Made by a program: the position numbers and the translations under genes | The notes under the pieces: generated by a model | Databases searched by the model: none | Told to the model about the DNA's origin: nothing | What the model saw: the letters and a program-made list of their open reading frames with translations, nothing else | In this document: piece by piece, positions 1-8,636 of the stretch | How positions within the stretch are numbered: the first letter of the stretch is position 1 | Layout: every line of letters begins with the position of its first letter | From: Chloroflexota bacterium | Lineage (GTDB): Bacteria > Chloroflexota > Dehalococcoidia > UBA2979 | Direction: 5' to 3' | Assembly (NCBI GenBank): GCA_016875635.1 | Contig: VGPD01000025.1 | Location: 1-34,696 of the forward strand | DNA: 34,696 bases

Positions 1-1518
1 GCAGGGGCCGACCTCCCGGGTGTTCCCGGCATCGCGATCGGACACACCGCGGAGATCGCCTGGGGGATCACGGCCGGCATGGCCGATGTCGCCGACTGCT
101 ACGTGGAGTCGTTCGACCCGGCGTCGCCCCGGCGCTATCGCACAGCAGACGGCTGGGCCGAGGCCGACGAGGTGATCGAGCGCATCCACGTCCGCGCGTC
201 GTCCCCGGTCGATGAGCGCGTCCTCGTCACGCGACACGGCCCGGTCGTCGGGCCGGCGCTGGAGGGCGAATCTCGCGCGATCGCCCTCCGCTCGACCGCG
301 CTTGAACCCGGGGACCTGATCGAGGCGTTCTTCGCCGTGTTCCGTGCCCACTCCGTGGAGGAGTTCTCCGCGGCACTCGACCGCTGGCCGGGAACCACGT
401 TCAACTTCGTCTACGCGCACCGCGACGGGCGCATTGGGTACCGATTTGCCGGTCGCGTCCCACGACGTCTGGAAGGCGAAGGGTTGCTGCCGACGTCCGG
501 CGAACGCTCTCCCCGCGCACCTGACCCGTGGCCACCGGAGGCGATGCCGCGTCTCTCCTCGCCCATCCTTACCGGCTTCATCGTCAGCGCGAACCAGGCG
601 CCTGGCGGCAGCCTTGAACTCGGCGAGGAGTGGTGCCAGCCGGTACGTGCCGAGCGGATCGCGGCGCTCATCCAGGCCCAGCCGGCGCATGATCACGGCT
701 CGTTCCAGGCGATCCAGACGGACCGACATAACGCCAACCTCGTCCGGTTACGCGATATGCTGCTGGCGCGAGGGACGGTGGCACAGCCCGAAGGCCCGCT
801 CCTAGAGCGGTGGGACGGCCGCCTGGACCCGGCCAGCGCGGGCGCGGCGGTGGTGCAGGCGATCTACCGCGAACTCGCGCGGACGATGGCGATTCGAGCC
901 GCCGGGCCCTCCGCCGACATTGTCCTCGGGCGCGGGCTCTCTGGCGTGGCTCAGGTGGGTTCGTTCCACTTCCGCATCCAGGGTGAGATCGTCGCCGCCG
1001 CCGAGGCCGCCTCGGCACCCTGGTTCGACGGCCCCGTCGACCGGGACCGTCAACTTGCGGGCGCCGCTGCGCGGGCCGTGGAGCGACTGCGGCGCGATCT
1101 GGGCGAAGATCCCGGTCGCTGGCGCTGGGGCGCGCTCCACCAGATCGAGTTCGCCCACCCGTTGCGCGCGGTGCCGGTCCTCGGCAGGTGGCTCTCGCGC
1201 GGGCCGTATGCGTTCGGCGGTGACGTGAATTCGGTCGCCCAGAGCGCAGAGGCACTATGGCGAAACGACGGAAACGTGCTAGTCGCACCGGGCTACCGTC
1301 AGGTGCTGGACCTGGCGGACTGGGATCGCGCCCGCTTCATGCTCCCGACGGGGAACAGCGGCATCCCGGGCCACCCCCGGTACGACGACTGCATCGCCGA
1401 CTACCTGGCCGGCCGCTACCGCCCGCTGCTCTACACTCGAGCCGCCGTCGAGGCCGCCGCGGAGTCGCGCCTGGTCCTCGCATCCAGCGGCACGTCGCGC
1501 GTCACGGAGCCCGCATGA
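1..1518 (+). CDS. Penicillin acylase family protein, 5' truncated by window edge
   Basis: The reading frame is open from base 1 and stops at 1516-1518, so the N-terminal part, including the signal region, alpha chain and catalytic Ser of the beta chain, lies outside the window. What remains is the beta chain of an N-terminal nucleophile (Ntn) amidohydrolase. It starts with the typical segment PGVPGIAIGHTAEIAWGIT (residues 5-23), followed by DVADCYVE, an FNFVYAHRDGRIGY stretch and ISANQ-like VSANQAPGG, all characteristic of penicillin G acylase and cephalosporin/homoserine-lactone acylase relatives. Such enzymes are usually exported and cleave amide bonds of acylated substrates; the substrate here cannot be told (beta-lactam, acyl-homoserine lactone or another amide). 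The stop codon overlaps the next gene's start in ATGA, so the diphosphate synthase downstream is translationally coupled. Confidence 0.88.
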   Translation, partial: AGADLPGVPGIAIGHTAEIAWGITAGMADVADCYVESFDPASPRRYRTADGWAEADEVIERIHVRASSPVDERVLVTRHGPVVGPALEGESRAIALRSTALEPGDLIEAFFAVFRAHSVEEFSAALDRWPGTTFNFVYAHRDGRIGYRFAGRVPRRLEGEGLLPTSGERSPRAPDPWPPEAMPRLSSPILTGFIVSANQAPGGSLELGEEWCQPVRAERIAALIQAQPAHDHGSFQAIQTDRHNANLVRLRDMLLARGTVAQPEGPLLERWDGRLDPASAGAAVVQAIYRELARTMAIRAAGPSADIVLGRGLSGVAQVGSFHFRIQGEIVAAAEAASAPWFDGPVDRDRQLAGAAARAVERLRRDLGEDPGRWRWGALHQIEFAHPLRAVPVLGRWLSRGPYAFGGDVNSVAQSAEALWRNDGNVLVAPGYRQVLDLADWDRARFMLPTGNSGIPGHPRYDDCIADYLAGRYRPLLYTRAAVEAAAESRLVLASSGTSRVTEPA

Positions 1519-2543
1519 CCGAGAGCCTGAATGCCCGCGCCGACCGCTACCGAGCACTCGTGCGCGACGAGATGCGGACCGTGGTCGGCGACTCTCCGGA
1601 CGGCCTCTACGCATGGATGCGCTACCACCTCGGCTGGGAGGACCTCGAAGGGCGGCCAGAGCAGGCCTCCGGCGGAAAGATGCTGCGCCCGGTTGCGGTG
1701 CTGCTTGCCACGGAGGCCTGCGGCGGGCACGCCAACCAGGCCGTCGCGGCGGCGGTGGCGGTGGAGCTCGTCCACAATTTCTCCCTCCTCCACGACGACG
1801 TGGAGGACCGCAGCGATTTCCGGCGCGGGCGTGCGAACCTCTGGACCTTCGCCGGCGACGCGCAGGCGATCAACACCGGCGATGGCATGTTCACGCTCGC
1901 GCGCCTCGCAACCTACCGGCTCCTCGATGCGGGCGTCCCGCCCGGACGCGTGGTGGCCGCGATGCGCGAACTCGACGAGGCCTGCCTGCGCCTCGTCGAG
2001 GGCCAGTACCTCGACATCTCGTTCGAGACGCGGAACGACGTCACCCAGGAGGAGTACTGGCGGATGGCGTCGGGAAAGACGGCGGCAATGTTCGCCGCGC
2101 CGTTCGCGATGGGGGCCGCCATCGCGGGGGCGGAACCACGCATCGTCGAAGGATTCCGCGCATTCGGACACCACATCGGCCTCGCATTTCAGGCGGTCGA
2201 CGACATCCTGGGCATCTGGGGCGACTCCGCGGTGACCGGGAAGCCCGTCGGCGATGACCTGCTGTCGCGCAAGATGACCTGCCCGGTGATCGCGGCTCTC
2301 AACGCCGGCTGGGACGCCTCGGAGCTCCTCCGACGCGCGTACGCGCAGCCGGCACGGGCGGGCGAGGACGTTGTGCCGCTGGCTGCGCTGGTGGCGCAGA
2401 CCGGCGCTCGCGCGCTCACGCAGGCGATGGCCGAGCGGGAGGAGAATGCGGCGCTCGATGCCCTGCGAGCCGTCGATATTCCGGGGGACGTGATCACGCT
2501 CTGCACAGAGTTCGCGCGGGCTGCGGTTGCCCGTGTCACGTAG
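1515..2543 (+). CDS. Geranylgeranyl/polyprenyl diphosphate synthase (class I trans-isoprenyl transferase)
   Basis: 342 residues from the ATG at 1515, which overlaps the previous stop (ATGA). The protein condenses isopentenyl diphosphate with an allylic diphosphate in isoprenoid synthesis (quinone side chains, carotenoids or undecaprenyl precursors). The first aspartate-rich motif is DDVED at about 94-98, preceded by GGKMLRP (substrate-binding Lys/Arg) and followed by RRGR. The second aspartate-rich region is FQAVDDILGIWGD (about 225-237) followed by TGKPVGDD; the Gly after DDIL, in place of the usual Asp, is also seen in actinobacterial-type GGPP synthases. Chain length cannot be read reliably from sequence; family resemblance favours C20. 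No lysine-biosynthesis or glycolysis link is implied: a hairpin at 2576-2595 separates it from pgk. Confidence 0.9.
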   Translation: MTESLNARADRYRALVRDEMRTVVGDSPDGLYAWMRYHLGWEDLEGRPEQASGGKMLRPVAVLLATEACGGHANQAVAAAVAVELVHNFSLLHDDVEDRSDFRRGRANLWTFAGDAQAINTGDGMFTLARLATYRLLDAGVPPGRVVAAMRELDEACLRLVEGQYLDISFETRNDVTQEEYWRMASGKTAAMFAAPFAMGAAIAGAEPRIVEGFRAFGHHIGLAFQAVDDILGIWGDSAVTGKPVGDDLLSRKMTCPVIAALNAGWDASELLRRAYAQPARAGEDVVPLAALVAQTGARALTQAMAEREENAALDALRAVDIPGDVITLCTEFARAAVARVT

Positions 2544-2575
2544 CGCACGACCACTACATAATATGACAGGCACTC

Positions 2576-2595
2576 CGACGCGACCCTGAGCGTCG
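2576..2595 (+). terminator. Hairpin after the diphosphate synthase gene
   Basis: Perfect 6-bp inverted repeat CGACGC (2576-2581) / GCGTCG (2590-2595) with an 8-nt loop, 33 nt after the stop codon. No T-run follows, so it is at best a weak intrinsic terminator. It lies immediately before the -35 box of the pgk promoter. Confidence 0.4.
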
Positions 2596-2625
2596 TTGCC
2601 CCTCGAATCCAGGCATCTCTATCAT
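2596..2625 (+). promoter_or_regulatory. Promoter of the pgk operon
   Basis: -35 TTGCCC (2596-2601), 18-bp spacer, -10 TATCAT (2620-2625). The predicted start near 2632 gives a leader of about 34 nt before the pgk GTG at 2666. A second, weaker pair lies upstream: GTGTCA (2533-2538), 18 bp, CATAAT (2557-2562). Confidence 0.55.
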
Positions 2626-2665
2626 CCGGCGGTTCGCGCGCTCCCCGCGCTATGTGAGGTATTGC

Positions 2666-3853
2666 GTGCAGAAGCAGACCATCCGCGACATCGACGTCAC
2701 CGGCCAGCGCGTCTTCCTGCGCGTCGACTACAACGTCCAGTTCGACGACGGCACGATCATGGATGACTTCCGCCTCCGGGAGTCGCTTCCCACGATCCGC
2801 TTCCTGGAGGAGCGGGGTGCCAAGATCATCATCTGCTCCCACCGCGGCCGCCCGGGGGGGCGCGCGGTGGAGGAATTGCGGAACGAACCGGTCGCACGCC
2901 ACCTCTCCACGCTCCTCGGGAAGACCGTGAAATCAGTGCGCGACTGCATTGGGCCCGAGGTGGAACACACCGTCGCCGTCATGCAGCCAGGCGAGATCCT
3001 GTTGCTGGAGAACGTCCGCTTCTACCCGGAAGAGGAGACCAATGACCGGGAGTTCTCCCGGAAGCTCGCCTCGCTGGCGGACATCTTCGTCTCGGACGCC
3101 TTCGGGACGGCACACCGGGCGCATGCCTCGGTCGTGGGCATCGCGGAGTACCTTCCCGGGGTCGCCGGCCTGCTGATGGAGCGCGAGCTGAACTACCTGG
3201 GACGCGTCGCGGAGAACCCGGAGCGCCCCTTCGCGATCATCCTCGGCGGGGCGAAGGTCTCCGAAAAGCTCGCCATCCTGCGAAACCTGAGCGAGCACGC
3301 CGACCTGATCTGCATCGGCGGCGGCATCGCCAACACCTTCCTGAAAGCGCAGGGGATCGACGTCGGCGCCTCGCTGGTCGAGGACGAGCGGATCGAGGAC
3401 GCGCTGGAGATCATGCGACTCGCCGCGCGGAGGGACGATCTGCGGCTCCTCATGCCGACGGATGTCGTCATCGCCAATGCAGCCGGGGAACGGATCAATA
3501 CCGTCTCAGTGAACCGGGTCCCCCCGGGGTGGCGCATCCTGGACCTGGGTCGGCAGACGCTGGACGACATCCGCGAGGCGCTGGCGCCGATGAAGACCGT
3601 CGTATGGAACGGCCCGATCGGCTTCTTCGAGCGACCGCCGTTCGACAAGGGCTCGATCGATGTGGCCCGAATCCTGGCCGACCTGGTCGGTGCGACGACG
3701 GTGGTCGGCGGTGGCGAGACGGCAGCGGCCGTGGCGCGTGCCGGCGTGAGCGACCGGATCTCCCATGTCTCCACCGGGGGCGGCGCCTCCCTCGAAATGC
3801 TGGAGGGCAAAACACTGCCGGGCGTGGCGGTCCTCCGCGACCGCGTGGAGTAG
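2666..3853 (+). CDS. pgk: Phosphoglycerate kinase
   Basis: Transfers the acyl phosphate of 1,3-bisphosphoglycerate to ADP in glycolysis (reverse in gluconeogenesis); cytoplasmic. About 395 residues, the normal length. The N-terminal lobe has RVFLRVDYNVQFDDG (family norm RVDFNVP-DDG), a HRGRPGG loop and AFGTAHRAHAS; the C-terminal nucleotide lobe has ILGGAKVSEK, WNGPIGFFE, VVGGGETAAAV and STGGGASLEMLEG. I choose the GTG at 2666 because GAGGT (2656-2660) sits 5 nt upstream and the protein then begins MQKQTIRDIDVTGQRV, matching the family start; a GTG at 2654 in the same frame would add four residues and overlap that ribosome site. First gene of the pgk-apgM-tpiA run. Confidence 0.96.
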   Translation: MQKQTIRDIDVTGQRVFLRVDYNVQFDDGTIMDDFRLRESLPTIRFLEERGAKIIICSHRGRPGGRAVEELRNEPVARHLSTLLGKTVKSVRDCIGPEVEHTVAVMQPGEILLLENVRFYPEEETNDREFSRKLASLADIFVSDAFGTAHRAHASVVGIAEYLPGVAGLLMERELNYLGRVAENPERPFAIILGGAKVSEKLAILRNLSEHADLICIGGGIANTFLKAQGIDVGASLVEDERIEDALEIMRLAARRDDLRLLMPTDVVIANAAGERINTVSVNRVPPGWRILDLGRQTLDDIREALAPMKTVVWNGPIGFFERPPFDKGSIDVARILADLVGATTVVGGGETAAAVARAGVSDRISHVSTGGGASLEMLEGKTLPGVAVLRDRVE

Positions 3854-3880
3854 GCATGGGCGGACAGGCGGGCGCACAGG

Positions 3881-3886
3881 TACGAT
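3881..3886 (+). promoter_or_regulatory. Leaderless-type -10 box before apgM
   Basis: TACGAT, six nucleotides (all C) before the apgM ATG at 3893. There is no Shine-Dalgarno sequence between pgk and apgM. The placement puts the transcription start at or next to the A of the start codon, which suggests an internal leaderless promoter in addition to read-through from pgk. Confidence 0.45.
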
Positions 3887-3892
3887 CCCCCC

Positions 3893-5092
3893 ATGGAACT
3901 CGACCTCATCCGCCGCCTCTCTCAGCCCGCCGACACGAAGGTGATCCTCTGCGTCCTCGATGGCCTGGGCGGCATGCCCGGGCCACGCGGGCGCACGGAA
4001 CTCGAAGAAGCACGGACCACACATCTCGACCGCCTGGTCAGCGACGGTTGCGTCGGGCGGACGCTGCCGGTGGGGTACGGCATCACGCCGGGTTCCGGGC
4101 CCGGGCACATGGCGCTCTTCGGGTATGACCCGCTGGCGTTCGAGATCGGGCGCGGTGCGCTGGAATCCACGGGCATCGGTTTCGAGATCGGCCCGGACGA
4201 CATCACGGCCCGCGGCAATCTCTGCACGCTGGACACGGAGGGACGGATCACCGACCGTCGCGCCGGGCGGCTGCCGACGGAGCAGACGCGCGCCATCTGC
4301 GAACAGCTGCAGACGATCACGCTGCCAGGCGTCGAGACGTTCGTCCAGGTCGTGCAGGACCAGCGGTTCATCCTCGTCTTGCGCGGGCCCGGACTCTCCG
4401 ACCAGATCACCGAGACCGATCCTCAGCGGGAGGGCGTCCCACCGATCGTCTGCTCGGCGATCACGCCGGACGGTGACCGTATCGCCGCGCTCGTCCGCGA
4501 GTGGGTGACCCGCGCGACGGCGATGCTCGCCGCGCAGGAACGCGCGAACGGGGTGTTGTTGCGCGGCTGGTCCGGGCGTCCGAAGGTGCCGCCGTTTCCG
4601 GAGCTCTGGAAACTGCGTGCCGCTGCCGTCACCGTCTACCCGATGTACCGCGGCGTCGCGCGCCTCGTCGGCATGGACGCCCTCGATGGCGGGCATGACA
4701 TCCATGAGCAGATCGCCGCGATCCGGGCTCACTGGGACGAGTACGACTTCTTTTTCCTCCACTACAAGTACACCGACTCCGCCGGCGAGGACGGCGACTT
4801 CCGTCGCAAATGCGACGCCATCGAGGCGTTCGACCAGGCCGTGCCGGAACTCGTCGCGCTCAAGCCGGACGTCCTGGTGGTGACGGGAGACCACTCGACG
4901 CCGGCGCTAATGGCGGCCCACTCGTTCCACCCGGTACCCGTCCTTGTCTGGGGGCAGAACGTCCGCCGCGACCACCTGCACCATTTCAACGAGGTCTCGG
5001 CTCGCGAGGGAGAGCTGGGTATGTTCCCGGCGAAAGAAGTGCTCCCCATCGCGTTCGGTCATGCCGGGCGCCTCGCGAAGTTCGGCGCATAG
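3893..5092 (+). CDS. apgM: 2,3-bisphosphoglycerate-independent phosphoglycerate mutase, archaeal (ApgM) type
   Basis: Interconverts 3- and 2-phosphoglycerate without a bisphosphoglycerate cofactor, through a phosphoserine intermediate and two metal ions (alkaline phosphatase superfamily). 399 residues, matching the ApgM family (about 400) rather than the longer bacterial GpmI (about 510). Visible motifs: CVLDGLGGMPGP near residue 23 (metal Asp), GYGITPGSGPGHMALFGYDP around 62-81 (nucleophilic Ser in PGSGPGH), HYKYTDSAGEDGD and VTGDHSTP (metal ligands), and a C-terminal HAGRLAKFGA. It starts 39 bases after the pgk stop and is followed by tpiA with a 2-base gap. The archaeal-type enzyme is known from several bacterial phyla including Chloroflexota. 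Confidence 0.94.
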   Translation: MELDLIRRLSQPADTKVILCVLDGLGGMPGPRGRTELEEARTTHLDRLVSDGCVGRTLPVGYGITPGSGPGHMALFGYDPLAFEIGRGALESTGIGFEIGPDDITARGNLCTLDTEGRITDRRAGRLPTEQTRAICEQLQTITLPGVETFVQVVQDQRFILVLRGPGLSDQITETDPQREGVPPIVCSAITPDGDRIAALVREWVTRATAMLAAQERANGVLLRGWSGRPKVPPFPELWKLRAAAVTVYPMYRGVARLVGMDALDGGHDIHEQIAAIRAHWDEYDFFFLHYKYTDSAGEDGDFRRKCDAIEAFDQAVPELVALKPDVLVVTGDHSTPALMAAHSFHPVPVLVWGQNVRRDHLHHFNEVSAREGELGMFPAKEVLPIAFGHAGRLAKFGA

Positions 5093-5094
5093 CC

Positions 5095-5850
5095 ATGGCG
5101 CGCCGCCTGCCGGTCGTCGGCGGGAACTGGAAGATGCACACCACCCGGACGGAGGCGCGCGCGCTGCTCCAAGCGCTGCGCGCGGACCTCGACGGGCTCG
5201 CCGGCGCACAGATCGTGGTCTGCCCGCCCGCGCCATGGCTGAGCGACGCGGCGGACGCGCTTGCCGGCTCCACCCTCGAGGTGGGCGCCCAGGACGTGCA
5301 CTGGGAGCCGAACGGCGCATTCACCGGGGCGATCAGCGCACCGATGCTCGCCGGCGTTGCCTCCTGGGTGATCGTCGGCCACTCGGAACGCCGTCACCTG
5401 TTTGGCGAAACTGCTGAGGAGACAAACGCGAAACTGCGCGCCATCCTCGCGGCCGGGCTGCGGCCCATCCTTGCTGTCGGGGAGCGGCAGGAGGAGTCCG
5501 ACCGGACGGCGGACATCCTCCGGCGGCAGCTGGACGAGGGATTCCTCGGCTTCGATCGCCTGCCCGCAGATGTCGTGATCGCCTACGAGCCGGTGTGGGC
5601 GATCGGCACCGGCCTGGCGGCCACGCCTGACGACGCGCAGACGCGCTGCGCCCTGATCCGCTCGATGCTCGCCCAGCGGTTCGGCGCCGCAGCCGCGGAC
5701 AACTGCCGGATCCAGTACGGCGGCTCCGTGAACCCGCAGAACATCGGCGGCTACGCGAAGCAACCGGACATCGACGGCGCGCTGGTTGGCGGAGCCTCGC
5801 TGGACGCGGCGGCGTTCACCGCAATCTGTCGCGCCGTCGCCGCCGCGTAG
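5095..5850 (+). CDS. tpiA: Triosephosphate isomerase
   Basis: Interconverts dihydroxyacetone phosphate and glyceraldehyde 3-phosphate. 251 residues from the ATG at 5095, two bases after the apgM stop, so probably translated by re-initiation. Complete TIM-barrel signature set: GGNWKMH (catalytic Lys), IVGHSERRHLFGE (catalytic His), VIAYEPVWAIGTG (catalytic Glu), the IQYGGSVNPQN phosphate-binding loop and DGALVGGASL. Third glycolytic gene in the run; glyceraldehyde-3-phosphate dehydrogenase and enolase are not in the window. Confidence 0.97.
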   Translation: MARRLPVVGGNWKMHTTRTEARALLQALRADLDGLAGAQIVVCPPAPWLSDAADALAGSTLEVGAQDVHWEPNGAFTGAISAPMLAGVASWVIVGHSERRHLFGETAEETNAKLRAILAAGLRPILAVGERQEESDRTADILRRQLDEGFLGFDRLPADVVIAYEPVWAIGTGLAATPDDAQTRCALIRSMLAQRFGAAAADNCRIQYGGSVNPQNIGGYAKQPDIDGALVGGASLDAAAFTAICRAVAAA

Positions 5851-5861
5851 CGAGCCCTCCG

Positions 5862-6791
5862 ATGGCCACCGCACGCCACCTCGTCGCGCTCGTCGGGCCC
5901 ACCGCCGCCGGCAAGACCGCCGTGGCCATCGAGGCCGCTCAGCACCTTGGCGGTGGCGTGGAAGTGGTCTCCGCGGACTCGCGGCAGGTGCGCCGGGAGA
6001 TGCGCATCGGCACCGCCGCCCCGTCCGAGGCGGAACTGGCAGCTGTCTCCCACCATCTGGTGGGCATCGTCGCGCCTGACGCGCCGTATGCAGTCGTCGA
6101 CTGGCTCGCGGAAGCACGCTCCGCGCTCAACGGGATCTGGGCCCGAGGCAGGCTGCCGCTCCTCGTCGGTGGCACCGGGCAGTACGTATGGGCACTCCTC
6201 GATGGGTGGGTGATGCCTGCCGTCGAACCGGACCACGCCCTGCGCGCGAAGTTCGAGGCGTACGCCGGCGAGCGCGGTGCGCACGCGCTCCACGCACGGC
6301 TGGCCGCGCTCGACCCGGCTTCGGCGGTCCGTATCGACGCGCGGAACGTCCGTCGTGTGGTGCGCGCGCTCGAGGTCATCACACTGACCGGCGCACCCGT
6401 GCCCCCGCTGGAGCCCCGCCACCCCGGCTTCACCTGGCGAGCGGTCGGCCTCCAGTGGGAGCGCGCGGCCCTCCATGCACGTGCCGACATCCGCGTCCGC
6501 GAGATGTTCGCTGCGGGACTGGTGGAAGAGACCCGGACTCTGGTGGCACGCCACGGGCGTGCCTTTCCGGCGCTGTCCTCGATCGGCTACCGGGAGGCGC
6601 TCGGAGTGATCGACGGCCTGCTCGGCGAGGAGGAAGCGATCCGCCAGACGCAGATCGCGACCCACCGCCTGATCAGGATGCAGGCAACGTGGTTCCGGCT
6701 GGACGATCCACGCATCGACTGGGTACCGGGGGACGATATCGAGGCCGCCATGGCCGCTGTTGAGCGGGCAGCACGCGCCCCCGTACCATGA
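5862..6791 (+). CDS. miaA: tRNA dimethylallyltransferase
   Basis: Adds a dimethylallyl group to N6 of A37 in tRNAs that read codons starting with U. 309 residues, a normal length. The Walker A loop LVGPTAAGKTAVA is at the N-terminus, followed by VSADSRQV (the catalytic DSRQ motif), then VGGTGQYVWALLDG, which binds the isoprenyl donor and substrate, and later ARNVRRVVRALEV and SSIGYREALGVIDG. The family usually has DSRQVYRxMDIGTAKP; here the text is DSRQVRREMRIGTAAP, so the Tyr after Val is Arg. It lies 11 bases after tpiA. Its substrate dimethylallyl diphosphate comes from the same isoprenoid pool used by the upstream diphosphate synthase, but that link is inference. Confidence 0.95.
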   Translation: MATARHLVALVGPTAAGKTAVAIEAAQHLGGGVEVVSADSRQVRREMRIGTAAPSEAELAAVSHHLVGIVAPDAPYAVVDWLAEARSALNGIWARGRLPLLVGGTGQYVWALLDGWVMPAVEPDHALRAKFEAYAGERGAHALHARLAALDPASAVRIDARNVRRVVRALEVITLTGAPVPPLEPRHPGFTWRAVGLQWERAALHARADIRVREMFAAGLVEETRTLVARHGRAFPALSSIGYREALGVIDGLLGEEEAIRQTQIATHRLIRMQATWFRLDDPRIDWVPGDDIEAAMAAVERAARAPVP

Positions 6792-6819
6792 TCGCCCACA
6801 CCCGACCGGAGGGCTGACG

Positions 6820-7707
6820 ATGCCGAACCCCACGGGGCGGCCGTTCCCGTTCTGGAAGATGCACGGCGCCGGCAACGACTTCGTCGTCGCCGAGACGGAT
6901 CGTCTCGACATTTCGGATGAGGCGTGGGGCGCATTCGCCATTGAACTGTGCGAGCGCCATCAGGGGGTGGGCGCAGACGGCCTGATCCTCGTGCAGCCCT
7001 CGACGACGGCCGACCGGAAGATGCGCATCTTCAACGCGGACGGATCCGACGGCGAGATGTGCGTCAACGGCATCCGCTGCTTCACGAAGTTCTGCCTCGA
7101 CCGCGGCCTCGTGGCCGCACCGGACGGACGCATGCTGGTGGAGACGGGCCCTGGCCTGATCCCGACGACCGCCACGCGGGGCGCCGACGGTCTCGTCACC
7201 CACGTCCGCGTCGAAGCAGCCGTACCGAACCTCGACCCGCGCGCGTCGGGCGTGATGATCGATCGGCCTGCACCGGTCCTCGACTTCGAGGTCACTACGA
7301 AGGATGCGGCTGGGACAAGCACACAGCGAGTCGCCCTCATCTCCATGGGGAACCCCCACGCGGTGCAGTTCATCGACGGCTCCCCCGCGGACTACCCGCT
7401 GGAGCGGATCGGCCCACAGATGGAGCATCACCCGGCATTCACGCACCGCACCAACTACGAAGTGGTGCGCGTCATCGACCGCTCACACATCGAGATGCGC
7501 GTGTGGGAGCGGGGCGTGGGCGAAACGCAGGCGTGCGGATCCGGCGCCTGCGCGGTCATGGTCGCCGCGCGCGCGCGCGGACAGGCGGACGATGACGTGC
7601 AGGTGATCCTCCCCGGAGGCACGCTGCGCATTCAGTGGGGCGGCGAAGGTCCGGTGATCCTCACCGGGCCGGCCGCGTTCGTATTCGAAGCGGAGTGGAC
7701 ACGATGA
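6820..7707 (+). CDS. dapF: Diaminopimelate epimerase
   Basis: Converts LL- to meso-diaminopimelate for peptidoglycan and lysine. 295 residues from the ATG at 6820, chosen because CGGAGGG (6807-6813) is 6 nt upstream and the protein then begins near the family start FWKMHGAGNDFVV. The two catalytic cysteines are present: C81 in GEMCVNGIRCF and C239 in GETQACGSGACA. The residue after the first Cys is Val, where the family has Gly (MCGNG). Also visible: GVGADGLILV and ISMGNPHAVQF. It overlaps the next gene in ATGA. Together with dapL two genes downstream it covers the last steps of the aminotransferase variant of the DAP pathway. Confidence 0.95.
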   Translation: MPNPTGRPFPFWKMHGAGNDFVVAETDRLDISDEAWGAFAIELCERHQGVGADGLILVQPSTTADRKMRIFNADGSDGEMCVNGIRCFTKFCLDRGLVAAPDGRMLVETGPGLIPTTATRGADGLVTHVRVEAAVPNLDPRASGVMIDRPAPVLDFEVTTKDAAGTSTQRVALISMGNPHAVQFIDGSPADYPLERIGPQMEHHPAFTHRTNYEVVRVIDRSHIEMRVWERGVGETQACGSGACAVMVAARARGQADDDVQVILPGGTLRIQWGGEGPVILTGPAAFVFEAEWTR

Positions 7708-8588
7708 ACCAGCGGCAGCGAATCGCCGAGACTCAGACCTTCCCGCTCCGGAACGTCCCGCTGCGCCCGCGTGACCGAGAACGCCTTCTGCAGAAGCCCG
7801 GCACCGTCCACCTGACGAACGAACACGGGGAGATGATGCTGGTCGCCTGGCGCGGCCAGTACCAGTTGTACTGGGCCTACAGCGACCTCGAATCGATGCG
7901 CACGCTGTTCCCGAAGATGTGGACGCAGATCCGCAAAAAGGTCGACCCCGATCAGGCCGACCACGTGCAGATGGACCTGGTTGAGGTCCACAACCGCGAC
8001 TGGCTTGACCCGATGCTGAACGACGCGGACTTCTTCAAGTTCGCGGAGTGGATGGAGATGGTCCAACCCGACCTCGACCCCGCGAACGTCCCGGAGTTCC
8101 CCGACGGTGTGACGATGCGGCGCGCCACGGACGACGACCTGGACGCCTTTTCCGAGATCTGGTCGGACGCATACGGCGACTTGAATGACGGCGCGCGCGC
8201 CTTCGAGGCGATGGTCGAAGAAGTGACCTGGGCGGGCGCGCTGGAGCACGACGGCAAGGTGGTCGCCTTCGCAATGAACGGGGCCGTCGACGGTTCCGAG
8301 GGCGAGATCCTCGCGGCCTGCGTCGCGCCGGATGCCTGGGGGAACGGCTACGGCCGGCTCGTCCTCGCGGCGGCCGCCTACCGCCACGCATCTCAGGGCG
8401 CCGTCCGAGCTCGGATCAAGGTGCGGCCGGACATCAAGCCGGCGCTGAAGACGTGCGCCGATCTCGGCTTCCGGTTCCAGCGTGCGGGCATCGAATATCG
8501 CCGCCCGGTGGACGAGGAAGCCATCCGCCAGGCACGCGAGGAGCGCCGCGTCGTCGGCGTCAAAGCCCGCTTCGGCGGCTGGCGCTAG
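7704..8588 (+). CDS. GNAT family N-acetyltransferase
   Basis: 294 residues from the ATG that overlaps the dapF stop. The C-terminal half (about 130-280) has a GNAT fold: RRATDDDLDAFSEIWSDAYGD at its start and the acetyl-CoA loop ACVAPDAWGNGYGRLVLAA (pyrophosphate-binding Q/RxxGxG/A variant WGNGYG), then TCADLGFRFQRAGIEYRR. The first about 125 residues are a separate region with no motif I recognise (WRGQYQLYWAYSDLESMR), probably a second, degenerate GNAT-like half or a substrate domain. The acceptor is unknown; position between dapF and dapL may only reflect co-expression. Confidence 0.8.
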   Translation: MNQRQRIAETQTFPLRNVPLRPRDRERLLQKPGTVHLTNEHGEMMLVAWRGQYQLYWAYSDLESMRTLFPKMWTQIRKKVDPDQADHVQMDLVEVHNRDWLDPMLNDADFFKFAEWMEMVQPDLDPANVPEFPDGVTMRRATDDDLDAFSEIWSDAYGDLNDGARAFEAMVEEVTWAGALEHDGKVVAFAMNGAVDGSEGEILAACVAPDAWGNGYGRLVLAAAAYRHASQGAVRARIKVRPDIKPALKTCADLGFRFQRAGIEYRRPVDEEAIRQAREERRVVGVKARFGGWR

Positions 8589-8636
8589 CCTCGACCGTTC
8601 GACCCACAGAGGTAATTGCAGAGAGAGGCCCGACCC

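Noticed and set aside
1431-2573. A 380-codon minus-strand frame over the diphosphate synthase
   Set aside because: Antisense to a gene with both aspartate-rich motifs; its translation has no domain.
3506-4894. A 462-codon minus-strand frame over pgk and apgM
   Set aside because: Shadow of apgM and pgk, whose catalytic motifs are complete.
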